DNA from: Olivibacter jilunii
Lineage (GTDB): Bacteria; Bacteroidota; Bacteroidia; Sphingobacteriales; Sphingobacteriaceae
NCBI RefSeq assembly: GCF_900607235.1
Contig: NZ_LR027858.1
Location: forward strand, 114,644 to 178,643
Direction: 5' to 3'
DNA length: 64,000 bases
Part shown: positions 10,819 to 20,454 of the stretch, piece after piece
How positions within the stretch are numbered: position 1 is the stretch's first letter
Layout: every line of letters starts with the position of its first letter
Notes under the pieces: model-generated
The model's input: only the letters and a program-made list of their open reading frames with translations
What the model was told of the DNA's origin: nothing
The model's database searches: none
Made by a program: the position numbers and the translations under genes

Positions 10819-11761
10819 GAATACATCTACAGCGGCCATTATTATCGCTTATTTGTTAATTTACATTGTCTGGGGTTCCACCTATTTTTTCATTCACATT
10901 GCTCTTCAGGGCTTTACTCCCTTTCTTTTCGGAGCCATACGATTTACGATCGCAGGTACGTTGTTGTTGATCTGGTGCAACAAAATGAAAGAGCCCATTT
11001 GGAATAAACAACTGCTAAAGACGGCAGCTGTTACGGGTATACTCCTTTTGTTCATCGATATGGGTTTAGTCATGAAGGCTCAACAATATTTACCAAGCAG
11101 CCTAATTGCTATTGTAGCAGCTTCTACCGCCATCTGGATTTTGCTGCTCGATAAAAAAATGTGGAAAGTTAATTTCCGGAACTGGAATACCGTTGTGGGT
11201 GTCATAGTAGGATTTGTAGGCGTCATTCTACTCTTTAGTGAACAATTAGCTGCCTCCTTTACTGAAACCGGCTTATCCAATAAAGCAATCGGTATGTGCT
11301 TACTCATACTAGGAACACTTTCGTGGGCATCAGGCTCGGTATATTCGAAATACAGCGTATTACCTAGCGGTGTTACCTTTGCTAATGCCGCTTGGCAGAT
11401 GCTAATAGCAGGCATATTATTTTGGGGTGCCGCCTTTGCACATGGCGATGTACAGCAATTTCATATGCAGGCCACACCTGTCTCTTCTTGGCTAGCCATC
11501 GGATACCTGATTATCTTTGGTTCCATTCTGGCCTTCACAAGTTATATTTGGTTATTGAAAGTACGTCCGGCAACAGAGGTTAGTACCCATGCCTATGTCA
11601 ATCCATTGGTGGCTGTCTTTCTGGGCAGCACCTTCGCCAACGAACAGGTAACTTTGATTCAAATTATAGGCCTTGCTATTATTTTGTGCGGCGTTGCCAT
11701 GATAAATTTCGTCAAGGCAAAGAAGGGCAAGCAAATGAAGCCCCTGTGCCCCGATCAATAG
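10805..11761 (+). CDS. EamA/DMT family exporter (RhtA/YedA type)
   Basis: 318 residues with about ten hydrophobic helices in two EamA repeats. The start of repeat 1 is IIAYLLIYIVWGSTYFFI, with FGAIRFTIAGTLLL; repeat 2 begins near GMCLLILGTLSWASGSVYSKY and ends VNPLVAVFLGSTFANEQVT. DMT proteins export amino acids and other small metabolites across the inner membrane. The gene begins inside the preceding lrp-type gene (14-bp overlap), so translational coupling is likely and the substrate is probably what the regulator senses (inference). The longer frame starting at 10727 adds 26 residues that overlap the regulator and is not expected to be used. Confidence 0.93.
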   Translation: MTKAKNTSTAAIIIAYLLIYIVWGSTYFFIHIALQGFTPFLFGAIRFTIAGTLLLIWCNKMKEPIWNKQLLKTAAVTGILLLFIDMGLVMKAQQYLPSSLIAIVAASTAIWILLLDKKMWKVNFRNWNTVVGVIVGFVGVILLFSEQLAASFTETGLSNKAIGMCLLILGTLSWASGSVYSKYSVLPSGVTFANAAWQMLIAGILFWGAAFAHGDVQQFHMQATPVSSWLAIGYLIIFGSILAFTSYIWLLKVRPATEVSTHAYVNPLVAVFLGSTFANEQVTLIQIIGLAIILCGVAMINFVKAKKGKQMKPLCPDQ

Positions 11762-11769
11762 GAAGATTT

Positions 11770-12297
11770 TCACTTAGCCATTATGTTGTAAAAATTATAA
11801 TCCGTCATTGGAGCATCCGTGAATCCGAGCTGCCGACCAATGCTTACCACTTGTCCCCGATGATACGTGTTGTGATTTACAAACTGCATGATGTACTCTA
11901 AAGCCGAAAATTCGCAGTTAAACCACGGACTTTCGACTAAAACCGGCTCTTGTAATTCTTTAACCGTCAAGGCACTTACATAATCTGCGATTTGAGCCGA
12001 CTGCTCCACCAAGCAGCTCATTACTTCGTCAATCGTAAAAAGATCTTTTTCCGGATCGAAGTCATATTTCTCATTAATGATAGCAAACCAATAACCCTGT
12101 GTTTTATACATATGTTTCAGTGTTAATAGAACACTTGGGAAACTGGAAATAACCTCTTTTTCAAGAAGTTTCTTCGGCTTTGTTTTTAACCAGTTAACTA
12201 ATGTAATGTTAGTCCACAAATCGTAGTCTACATAATTTCTTATCAGACTAGTGAGTCCTACTGTTTCGAGTTCGAAGATCAAGTTTTCTTTTACCAT
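11770..12297 (-). CDS. DinB family protein
   Basis: 175 residues forming a DinB/YfiT-like four-helix bundle. The usual three metal-binding histidines can be placed: one in LLTLKHMYKTQGYWF and two in FVNHNTYHRGQVVSIGRQLG, the strongest family mark. DinB-like proteins include thiol-dependent transferases, but most have no known reaction, and the name does not mean DNA polymerase IV. The gene converges on the EamA gene, 8 bp away. An inverted repeat TGACA-N6-TGTCA lies 40 bp upstream at 12337. Confidence 0.9.
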   Translation of the reverse strand: MVKENLIFELETVGLTSLIRNYVDYDLWTNITLVNWLKTKPKKLLEKEVISSFPSVLLTLKHMYKTQGYWFAIINEKYDFDPEKDLFTIDEVMSCLVEQSAQIADYVSALTVKELQEPVLVESPWFNCEFSALEYIMQFVNHNTYHRGQVVSIGRQLGFTDAPMTDYNFYNIMAK

Positions 12298-12622
12298 AAT
12301 CGCCTAGTTTTATAGAACAAAGAAAGAATGCGCCAGTGACAACAGTATGTCATCCTCTTTTATTTTTGCGAGCCCGCAAACAATCTTTTATAACTTGGCA
12401 ACTTAAAAATCTTATAACGGCAATCAGGCTTTACAGCATGATAAAAAACAGACGTTAGTAGTGCTTTAAGGGGCTATGTGAGCAATCGCTGAGACTTAGC
12501 TAACCAGTCTTATCCTATCGTTTGAATTACCGGCGCAAATAGTACATTAAAATGGCTGTTTTATGCATTGTATTATACTATCAATTTAATTAAGTTTGTT
12601 TAGAAATGCCAAAGAAGATTAA
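12298..12622. other. Intergenic region with inverted repeat and -7 box
   Basis: This 325-bp region between divergent genes encodes nothing recognisable. It holds the inverted repeat TGACA-ACAGTA-TGTCA at 12337-12352 and, on the plus strand, a TATTTTTG box at 12361-12368. If used, that box would give the HD/Pyc operon a leader of about 250 nt. I see no known riboswitch in the leader. Confidence 0.4.
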
Positions 12623-13804
12623 ATGGATTATCAGGCTATTATTCAAGAATCTGCCAGCTGGATAAAGGATTATATCAAAGCGAGAAATAACACCAATTTA
12701 TGTTTTCACGACATAGAACATATACATCAGGTAGTTGATGCCAGTAGGAAAATCGGCGAATATTATCAGCTATCAGCGGAAGACAATTTCATTGTTCAGG
12801 TAGCTGCTTATTTTCACGACGTGGGATATTATACAGGACCTCCCCAAAATCACGAATTACGCAGCGCCGAAATTGCTGAAAATTTTTTGCAGGAAAGGCA
12901 GGTAGAAGCATCTGTTATTGAATCCATAAAAAAATGCATTGTTGCTACCCGCATGCCGCAAAATCCACAAAACTTGCTAGAAAAAATTGTTTGTGACGCG
13001 GACCTATTCCATTTGGGAAGCGATGGCTTCAATGAAAGGAACAAACTCATGCGTAAAGAAGCAGAAGGTTGCCAAGGCAAATCAATTGACAAAGAAACTT
13101 GGCGTAACGGAACGATCGCCTTGATGGAAAGGCACCACTACCATACCGAATATGCGAATCTTTTTCTAAAAGATAAGAAACTTGAAAATTTAGCGTCACT
13201 TAAATCAAAAGCCAACCATACGTCCATGGAAGAAGAAAAAAAACAAAAGAAAGATAAAGATAAAGACAAAGATAAACGTCCCGACAGAGGGATCGAGACC
13301 ATGTTTAGGGTCACATCTACCAATAATCAACGTTTAAGTGACATGGCAGATAACAAAAGTAACATCCTTATAACCGTCAACTCCATTATTCTTTCGGTTA
13401 TTATAGCCTTACTTTTGAGAAAACTCGACAGTAATGAGCATCTTGTTTTACCTACTTTTGTCTTGCTTGCCGTTAGTTTATCAACCATGGTAGTTGCGAT
13501 CTTAGCTACTCGCCCTTATATACCCAACGGCATTTTTTCTGCCGAAGATATGAAAGAGAAGAAAGTAAACCTTCTCTTTTTCGGTAATTTTTACAGAATG
13601 GGGTTGCAAGAATACAACGAAGGTATGCGTACGGTAATGGAAGACCGTGATTTTCTATACGGGACCTTAATTAAAGACGTTTACTCACAGGGTGTGGTGC
13701 TGGGCAGGAAATATCGATTACTGCGAATCGCGTACAACATATTTATGTATGGCTTAATTGCGTCTGTTCTATCATTTATTGCGGTCATTGTCACCATTCA
13801 ATAA
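12623..13804 (+). CDS. HD-domain phosphohydrolase fused to a Pycsar-effector-like membrane domain (DUF5706/PycTM)
   Basis: 393 residues. The N-terminal HD domain (~1-185) has its metal ligands: H29, then H65-D66 in YFHDVGYY, and D125 in DADLFHLG. A linker at ~200-222 is a run of Lys and Asp (KDKDKDKDK, encoded by imperfect 6-bp repeats). From residue ~228 follows the region typical of PycTM/DUF5706: RVTSTNNQRLSDMADNKSNI at ~226-245, then two membrane helices at ~247-300, and a third at the C-terminus. PycTM domains are the membrane effectors of Pycsar anti-phage systems, where a cyclic nucleotide opens or triggers them. Here the effector half is joined to a phosphohydrolase instead, and no recognised Pycsar cyclase is adjacent. 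The ppk1 gene starts 7 bp downstream. The nucleotide substrate is unknown. Confidence 0.85.
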   Translation: MDYQAIIQESASWIKDYIKARNNTNLCFHDIEHIHQVVDASRKIGEYYQLSAEDNFIVQVAAYFHDVGYYTGPPQNHELRSAEIAENFLQERQVEASVIESIKKCIVATRMPQNPQNLLEKIVCDADLFHLGSDGFNERNKLMRKEAEGCQGKSIDKETWRNGTIALMERHHYHTEYANLFLKDKKLENLASLKSKANHTSMEEEKKQKKDKDKDKDKRPDRGIETMFRVTSTNNQRLSDMADNKSNILITVNSIILSVIIALLLRKLDSNEHLVLPTFVLLAVSLSTMVVAILATRPYIPNGIFSAEDMKEKKVNLLFFGNFYRMGLQEYNEGMRTVMEDRDFLYGTLIKDVYSQGVVLGRKYRLLRIAYNIFMYGLIASVLSFIAVIVTIQ

Positions 13805-13811
13805 TACTACC

Positions 13812-15857
13812 ATGCTCAAAAAACGAGAGAAGCTTTTAAATAGTCGAGACATAAGTTGGCTTTCTTTCAATGGTCGAGTGCTTGAGGAAGCGGCAAAAGA
13901 TGAAGTTCCTCTGCTGGAGCGTTTAAAATTCTTAGCGATCTATTCTTCTAATCTAGACGAATTTTATCGTGTAAGAATTCCCGTCTTAATGGCATTGAAA
14001 GAATTAAAGAAACGAGCCATCGCCTCGCAAAAGCTCATAAAGAAGGGTATACTAAAGAAAACCAAAAAAATTATTGAGACACAACAGGCTTATTTCGGAA
14101 GTATTTTAAAGCAGCATATTATTCCCGATCTAAAAAATAAAAATATCCACTTAGTATATAATGAGGACATCCCCGATTGTATTAAGAAAAAAACGGATCG
14201 CTTCTTTTTTGATACCATTGCTGCTTTCCTCGAAATCATTCACCCTGAACAAAAAGCGTTTTCTCCAAAGAACAACCAGCTTTATTTGGCAGCTGATTTC
14301 GGCGATGCGAACAAAGGACTGGCGCTTGTAAGCATTCCCTCTGATGAGATACCTAGATTTTTTCACACACAGATTGAGAATACGCACTACGTTGTATTAA
14401 TTGACGACATTATAAGAGCCAATCTAAAATATATTTTTACGCAAATCCCTCAGTGTGTTTTTTCTTTCAAAGTAACACGTGATGCCGAGCTTGACCTACA
14501 GGACGAATTTAATGGTGACCTAGCTAATGAAATCGAAAAATTGTTGGTTTTAAGAGATTATGGAATGGCCACTCGATTCCTATATGCACCAGGCGTTCCA
14601 CAGCCAACGCTAAATCATTTGATTAGGTGTTTGCAACTCGAGCATGCCAATCATATTGAAGGGGGAGTTTACCATAACTTAAAGGATTTTTTTGCTTTCC
14701 CGGTAAGAGACCAACAGCTTCAATACGCGAAATTGCCTGTTGCGGAAATCACCTACCAACATGCAAGCTTATTTGAGGAAATAAAACACCGTGACCTGTT
14801 GCTTCACACACCATACCACTCTTATGACCCCATTTTGCGCTTTTTTAACGAGGCAGTTCTCAACCCGGAAGTAGAAGAAATTTTCATTACACTTTATCGG
14901 GTAGCCACCAATTCTCAAATTGTACATGCCTTGATAAGCGCAGCAAAAAACGGCAAAAGGGTAACCGTATTTGTGGAATTGAAAGCTCGTTTTGATGAAG
15001 CTAATAATATCAAATGGGCAAAAAGGATGGAAAATGCAGGAATCCGAATTATATATAGCGATCAGAAGCTAAAAGTCCATGCCAAAATTTCGTTAGTCAA
15101 ACTTCGCGCTAATGCACCTCTAAACGCAATAGCGCTACTCTCAACCGGTAATTTTAACGAAAATACCGCGAAGACCTATACGGATCATTCGTTGTTCACT
15201 TCCTCATCTTTTATAACCGGCGAATTAGATCTACTCTTTACTTATTTGAGCAGCACAAGCTTTGGAAAGGAATATCCGGCTTTGCCTTTTCAACACTTAC
15301 TTGTAGCCAAATTTAACTTACTTCCGACCTTTTTACATCACATAAATAATGAAATCAATCGGGCTTTGAACGGTGAAGAAGCCGCGATTATTATTAAACT
15401 AAACAACTTGGAAGAAGAAAAGTTAATTCATAAGTTGTACGAAGCTAGTCAGGCAGGCGTTAAAATTCATCTAATCGTACGAAGTATTTGTAGAATTCGG
15501 CCCGGAATACCCGGATTAAGCGAAAACATACGTATTGTCCGTATCGTTGATCGCTATCTTGAACACGGACGGATATTTGTTTTCCACAATGGTGGAAATG
15601 AACGCGTATTTCTCGGCTCATCGGATTGGATGGATCGAAATATTTACCGTCGTATCGAAGTGTGTTTCCCGATTTATAACGAAGAACTAAAACAGCAGAT
15701 TAAGCAAATGCTGACTCTGCAACTACAGGATGATATAGCGGCTGTCCAGTTAGATAAAAACGCCCAAAACGTGGAGTTGGCCGAAGGGACCACTCGCTCG
15801 CAGGAGGAGATACATAAATTAATTCATGCATCATTTCGTGACCTTATGTATCAATAA
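13812..15857 (+). CDS. ppk1: Polyphosphate kinase 1
   Basis: 681 residues, normal length for PPK1, which makes inorganic polyphosphate reversibly from ATP. All four family parts are visible: the N-domain (SRDISWLSFNGRVLEEA, FLAIYSSNLDEFYRVRIP), the head domain, and two phospholipase-D-like catalytic domains. The first catalytic His is in LKVHAKISLVKL, followed by ALLSTGNFNENTAKTYTDHS. The second is in RYLEHGRIFVFHNGGNERVF, followed by GSSDWMDRNIYRRIEV. I use the ATG at 13812; a longer frame from 13758 overlaps the HD/Pyc gene and lacks family support. The 7-bp gap to that gene implies a shared transcript. Confidence 0.96.
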   Translation: MLKKREKLLNSRDISWLSFNGRVLEEAAKDEVPLLERLKFLAIYSSNLDEFYRVRIPVLMALKELKKRAIASQKLIKKGILKKTKKIIETQQAYFGSILKQHIIPDLKNKNIHLVYNEDIPDCIKKKTDRFFFDTIAAFLEIIHPEQKAFSPKNNQLYLAADFGDANKGLALVSIPSDEIPRFFHTQIENTHYVVLIDDIIRANLKYIFTQIPQCVFSFKVTRDAELDLQDEFNGDLANEIEKLLVLRDYGMATRFLYAPGVPQPTLNHLIRCLQLEHANHIEGGVYHNLKDFFAFPVRDQQLQYAKLPVAEITYQHASLFEEIKHRDLLLHTPYHSYDPILRFFNEAVLNPEVEEIFITLYRVATNSQIVHALISAAKNGKRVTVFVELKARFDEANNIKWAKRMENAGIRIIYSDQKLKVHAKISLVKLRANAPLNAIALLSTGNFNENTAKTYTDHSLFTSSSFITGELDLLFTYLSSTSFGKEYPALPFQHLLVAKFNLLPTFLHHINNEINRALNGEEAAIIIKLNNLEEEKLIHKLYEASQAGVKIHLIVRSICRIRPGIPGLSENIRIVRIVDRYLEHGRIFVFHNGGNERVFLGSSDWMDRNIYRRIEVCFPIYNEELKQQIKQMLTLQLQDDIAAVQLDKNAQNVELAEGTTRSQEEIHKLIHASFRDLMYQ

Positions 15858-15885
15858 TTAATATGTAACCATTAATAATACATCA

Positions 15886-16734
15886 ATGAAATCGTTATTT
15901 ACGTTATACATAGCACTAATTGCATGTGCGGCTTGTGCACAAAAAAAAGATCCCTCATTTACCTCACCAAGTCATTATAACTTAAATGAGCCTCAGCAAA
16001 TGGAGTTTCCACCTGAACTAGAAGAAGTATCAGGCATAACCTTTGTTAATGGGGATTCGAACCGACTGCTTGCGCAGCAAGATGAACAGGGGCATGTATA
16101 TTATTTAAAAGCAGGTGACAAGTCTACTAAATATGTTAAGTTTGCCGGTAAAGGAGATTATGAAGATATTGCTGTCAGTAACGATCGTATTGTTCTCCTT
16201 CGGAGCGACGGTTCTTTTTTTTCCTTTCCGCTTCAAGAACTATATGAAGCAGAGATCGATGCGATGGTTTCCGAAAAAATTTTACCTAAAGGCGAATATG
16301 AAAGCTTAGCTGCTTCTATCACGAACAATCGTCTATATGTTTTATGTAAACAATGTAGTGTCGACAAAAAAACATCACAGACCACCGGTTACATTCTTAA
16401 ACTTGAGTCAGGGAGTCAGATTATAAAAGAGGGAAGCTTTTCTATTGATAATGAAGAGATCAGTAAATATGTAAAACTAAAAGGTAAAGCTTTTAGACCA
16501 TCGGCATTGACGCGAAACGAAAAAACAAATGAATGGTATATTGTTTCGTCCATTAATAAGCTTTTATTGATTGCAGATCATGATTGGAAAGTAAAAGAAG
16601 CGCATCTGTTGAATCCAAAGCTATTCAATCAACCGGAAGGTATTGCTTTCGACAAGGATAACAATCTTTATATAAGCAACGAAGCAGGTGATTCGGGAAG
16701 AGCCACCTTGCTTAAATTTAATTATAAGCATTAG
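15886..16734 (+). CDS. SdiA-regulated-like beta-propeller protein, probable lipoprotein
   Basis: 282 residues. The N-terminus MKSLFTLYIALIACAACAQK is a hydrophobic signal with Cys residues that fit a lipobox (LIAC), so envelope anchoring is likely. The body has short repeated beta-strand units (SGITFVNGDSNRLLAQQDEQ, FAGKGDYEDIAVSNDRIVLL, GEYESLAASITNNRLYVLCK, FNQPEGIAFDKDNNLYISNE), the layout of the SdiA-regulated family of beta-propellers related to NHL repeats. It is 28 bp after ppk1 and 77 bp before the phosphoesterase-barrel gene. Function is unknown; the context suggests an envelope role linked to phosphate or polyphosphate. Confidence 0.8.
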   Translation: MKSLFTLYIALIACAACAQKKDPSFTSPSHYNLNEPQQMEFPPELEEVSGITFVNGDSNRLLAQQDEQGHVYYLKAGDKSTKYVKFAGKGDYEDIAVSNDRIVLLRSDGSFFSFPLQELYEAEIDAMVSEKILPKGEYESLAASITNNRLYVLCKQCSVDKKTSQTTGYILKLESGSQIIKEGSFSIDNEEISKYVKLKGKAFRPSALTRNEKTNEWYIVSSINKLLLIADHDWKVKEAHLLNPKLFNQPEGIAFDKDNNLYISNEAGDSGRATLLKFNYKH

Positions 16735-16811
16735 AAAAAACAGGGACTACCTTTTGGCCTAAATAAGACAGAAGATATCCATATTTTCCTTTCAAAAACA
16801 GACGGAGGCAT

Positions 16812-19800
16812 ATGAACAATAAATTTTTACTTGTTTCTTTTACGCTTCTTTGTATTGTCTTTATAGCAGCCAATGCACAGGAACCTTTTATCAAAAGTCG
16901 GACAATATTCATAGGCGATGCCGGAGAATCGAATACTGCTCAGCATGCCGTTATTGAAGCTGCCACCCGGCAAGTGCTTACTGGTAAAACCACGGTCTTT
17001 TTTCTTGGCGACAATATTTATCCTAAAGGAATGCCGGTGAATCCGTCTGAAAAACAAATAGGCGAAGAAATTTTAAAATCACAATTTAGTCCTTTTCGAG
17101 CGAAGCAAATACCTGTGTACTTTTTACCTGGAAATCACGATTGGGATCGTTCAGGTAAGCAAGGTCTCAGAAAGCTTAAAGCCCAATCAAATTATCTTAA
17201 AACTGTTGGGGATTCTTTATTACGGATGGTCCCCGAGAACGGTTGCCCTGACCCGGTAGAAATTAGTATTTCAGAGAACCTGACGGTCATTGCATACGAT
17301 AGCGAATGGTGGTTGTTTCCTTTCGACAAAATAAATCGCGATACAACTTGCAACTGTAGCAGTAAAGAAGAAGTATTGGAGCGTCTAGAAAGTTTGCTTT
17401 ATAAAAATAGAAATAAAACGGTATTACTTGCGTCGCATCATCCGTTTTCTTCTTACGGAGTACATGGGGGATATTTTTCTTGGAAAGATCATCTTTTCCC
17501 ACTGACTAATTTGAGCAAAAAACTCTATCTTCCCCTGCCTTTGGTAGGGTCGTTGTATCCCATTTTAAGATCAACCGTATTCTTACATCCCGAAGATATC
17601 CCCCACCCACTCTATCAACAAATGATACAAGATATCAAACATACAGTAGATGAATTTCCTAATCTATTGTATGTAGCAGGCCATGAACATGGCCTCCAAC
17701 TTTTGTCGGATGGCAACACGTTACAACTTGTTAGCGGCGGCGGATCAAAGGGAAGTTTCATTAAAAATGGCAAAAAGGCTTTATTCACAAATAAAGAAAC
17801 TGGATTTGTTATTGTCGACGAATGGATGGATAAAAGCAAGCAGATTCGGTTTTTTACTTCGAATAGCGGCATGTTTAAAGAAACATACAACTACAAAAAG
17901 TCTTTTGTTGATCCCATTCCCTTGGGAGATTCTCTTTTTCTAAGTCACTCCGATATAGACAGTACCGTGACGCAGGCGAACCCTTTGTACAATCGAGTGG
18001 GAAAATTTCACCGAAAACTTTTTGGTGAAAATTACAGGCAAGAATGGGCCGTCGACTCAAAAGTGCCCGTTATCCGAATTTCCTCCTTTCAGGGCGGTTT
18101 AACGCCCTTGAAACGAGGAGGGGGTATGCAGACAGTATCACTACGACTGGCGGACAAGTCGGGGAAGGAATGGGTTATTCGAAGCGTTAATAAGAACACC
18201 GATGCCTTGCTCCCTCCGGAACTGCAACAGACGTTTGCGCGTGATTTTCTCGATGACGCCAACAGTGCACAGCATCCTTATTCAGCACTGATGATACCAC
18301 CATTAGCTGATGCCGTTGGCGTTGCTCATAGTAATCCCATCATTGGTATTATTGCACCCGACACAGCCTTGGGCGCTTATAACAACATTTTTGCCAACAC
18401 GCTATGTTTAATAGAAGAGCGCGAACCTTTGGGTGACTCCGACAATACGCTCAAAATGCTCAGTAAAATCAATCACGATAATGATGACATCTACAAAGCA
18501 AAGACTTTCCTGCGAGCCCGCATGTTAGATCTTTTGGTAGGCGATTGGGATCGCCATGAAGATCAATGGCGATGGTATGACGATAGCAAAGGTAAAGACA
18601 AAGATTACCTACCGATACCGAGGGACAGAGATCAGGCTTTTAGAAAAGTGGAGGGTCTTTTCCCAAATATTATGTCTCGTAGTTGGGCACTACCTACATT
18701 ACAGGGCTTTCGTGCGACTATCAATCGACCTAACTATTCTTTATTTAAATCACGCTTCTTAAATGCACATTCAAAAAATCAGTTCACTTTTGAGGAATGG
18801 ATGAAATTGGCTCATGAATTTGTCGCAAACATCACCGATAGCGTACTGGAAGAAGGTTTGAAGAGACTACCAGCGTCTTCTTATGCCATTCGTCACGATT
18901 CCCTTTTTGCCGAGCTCAAGAATAGAAGGGATGCTATCCCTGCAGCCATGGAAACTTATTACCGCTTTATCAACAATATTGTAGATATAAAACTAAGTGA
19001 TAAACACGAATGGGTGGAGGTGGAAGACGACAACGATAAAGGCCTAAAGGTGACGGTTAGAAAGATAAATAAGGAGGGGGAACGGAAAGACAAGCTAATG
19101 GAGAAGGAATATTTACCGACTTTGACCAAAGAAATCCGAATTTATTTAGCAGATGGGGATGATAGTGTTTATATAGAAAACAAGCATGCTCCCATTAAAC
19201 TTCGTGTTATCGGTGGACAAGGAAAAAAGGTCTATCATATAAACACCGCTGTCCGACCGGTTAAGATTTATGATCCGGGTCAGCAGTCCCTTTTTTCCGG
19301 ACAGGTATCGAAATTGAGAAAGCACCTTTCCAAAGACAGTGCCAACACGGCATTTGTTCCGGTAAATTTATATAATGTTTGGATGCCACTGATAACCGCA
19401 GGTTACAATGCGGATGATGGAATCCTGATTGGAGGCGGATTTAGGTACACCCACCAGCGCGGCTTTAGAAAAAGTCCCTTTGCCCATCAACAACAATTAC
19501 TTGTGTCGGGCGCCTTCGCTACAGGAGCCGTTAAAGTAAAATATAAAGGAACCTGGAAGGAAGTAGTGGGTAAGGCGGATCTTTTAACAGACGTCAATAT
19601 ACATGCACCAAACAATACACAAAACTTTTTTGGCTTAGGGAACAATTCCATCTATGATAAAGATAGTCATTCAGTAAGGTATTACCGAACTCGATTTAAT
19701 CTATATGAGATGCATGGAGCATTGCGATGGACGCCGACTGAAACTGCTTCGATTTCAATAGGGCCCTCCTTCCAATTGTATTATTATGATTCAGATGATA

Positions 19801-20432
19801 ATGAGGGTCGATTTATAAACAACACCGATCAGCTTCATACCTATGACAGTTTAACGATCGCCAAAGACAAGCTTTTTGCGGGATTTAATGCTTCCTTTCT
19901 CAAGGATAATAGAAATAGCAAAATAATGACAACTGAAGGGGGATACCTAAAATTAGATATACAAGGCTTAACGGGTTTGAATGATTACTCGAAATCTTTC
20001 TTTCAGGCAAAAGCTGAAGTTGCAGTCTATAAAAGCATTTGGCAAAATGCTGTAACCTTGGCTAATCGATTGGGTGGCGGGACAACCTTGGGAAAAACGA
20101 CCTTTTATCAGGCACTATTTTTAGGTGGACAAAATAATCTCTGGGGATATCGCCAATATCGATTTGCCGGAGATCATTTATTTTTTAATAATTTTGAAGC
20201 CAGGATTAAGCTGGCACAGATCGGCAGCTATATTTTACCGGGACAACTTGGGCTACTAGGCTTTTATGATATCGGTAAAGTTTGGGTTGACGGATTGGAT
20301 AACAGTTCCATACATCAGGGTACGGGAGCCGGTGTATATTATGCCCCCGCAAGAATTGCACTTTTGCAATTGGTAGCAGGTCATTCAAAAGAAGGTTGGT
20401 ACCCTTATTTTACCATGGGATTCCGTTTTTAA
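16812..20432 (+). CDS. Calcineurin-like phosphoesterase fused to a kinase-like domain and an outer-membrane beta-barrel
   Basis: 1206 residues; signal peptide 1-22 (ending IAANAQ). Residues ~25-330 are a metallophosphoesterase with all metal motifs: G35-D36-A37, G66-D67-N68, G107-N-H-D110, SHHPF and G290-H-E-H293. Residues ~440-800 are a different domain with RGGGMQTVSLRL, a basic strand, then GDWDRHEDQW at 577-586 and PRDRDQAF at 603-610. The order resembles the nucleotide loop, catalytic loop and metal-binding loop of kinase-like folds (HipA/PI-kinase type), which is my inference. The last ~330 residues look like a BamA/TamA-type surface-antigen barrel (NLWGYRQYRFAGDHLFFNNF, then the terminal FTMGFRF). 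So the enzyme domains should be held at the outer membrane. Substrates are not known. Confidence 0.85.
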   Translation: MNNKFLLVSFTLLCIVFIAANAQEPFIKSRTIFIGDAGESNTAQHAVIEAATRQVLTGKTTVFFLGDNIYPKGMPVNPSEKQIGEEILKSQFSPFRAKQIPVYFLPGNHDWDRSGKQGLRKLKAQSNYLKTVGDSLLRMVPENGCPDPVEISISENLTVIAYDSEWWLFPFDKINRDTTCNCSSKEEVLERLESLLYKNRNKTVLLASHHPFSSYGVHGGYFSWKDHLFPLTNLSKKLYLPLPLVGSLYPILRSTVFLHPEDIPHPLYQQMIQDIKHTVDEFPNLLYVAGHEHGLQLLSDGNTLQLVSGGGSKGSFIKNGKKALFTNKETGFVIVDEWMDKSKQIRFFTSNSGMFKETYNYKKSFVDPIPLGDSLFLSHSDIDSTVTQANPLYNRVGKFHRKLFGENYRQEWAVDSKVPVIRISSFQGGLTPLKRGGGMQTVSLRLADKSGKEWVIRSVNKNTDALLPPELQQTFARDFLDDANSAQHPYSALMIPPLADAVGVAHSNPIIGIIAPDTALGAYNNIFANTLCLIEEREPLGDSDNTLKMLSKINHDNDDIYKAKTFLRARMLDLLVGDWDRHEDQWRWYDDSKGKDKDYLPIPRDRDQAFRKVEGLFPNIMSRSWALPTLQGFRATINRPNYSLFKSRFLNAHSKNQFTFEEWMKLAHEFVANITDSVLEEGLKRLPASSYAIRHDSLFAELKNRRDAIPAAMETYYRFINNIVDIKLSDKHEWVEVEDDNDKGLKVTVRKINKEGERKDKLMEKEYLPTLTKEIRIYLADGDDSVYIENKHAPIKLRVIGGQGKKVYHINTAVRPVKIYDPGQQSLFSGQVSKLRKHLSKDSANTAFVPVNLYNVWMPLITAGYNADDGILIGGGFRYTHQRGFRKSPFAHQQQLLVSGAFATGAVKVKYKGTWKEVVGKADLLTDVNIHAPNNTQNFFGLGNNSIYDKDSHSVRYYRTRFNLYEMHGALRWTPTETASISIGPSFQLYYYDSDDNEGRFINNTDQLHTYDSLTIAKDKLFAGFNASFLKDNRNSKIMTTEGGYLKLDIQGLTGLNDYSKSFFQAKAEVAVYKSIWQNAVTLANRLGGGTTLGKTTFYQALFLGGQNNLWGYRQYRFAGDHLFFNNFEARIKLAQIGSYILPGQLGLLGFYDIGKVWVDGLDNSSIHQGTGAGVYYAPARIALLQLVAGHSKEGWYPYFTMGFRF

Positions 20433-20454
20433 CTACTAATTCCTCAGATCAACA

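Noticed and set aside
13251..13277. 6-bp imperfect repeats (GATAAA/GACAAA) in the HD/Pyc gene as phase-variation tract
   Set aside because: The unit is a multiple of three, so changes in copy number would only alter linker length.
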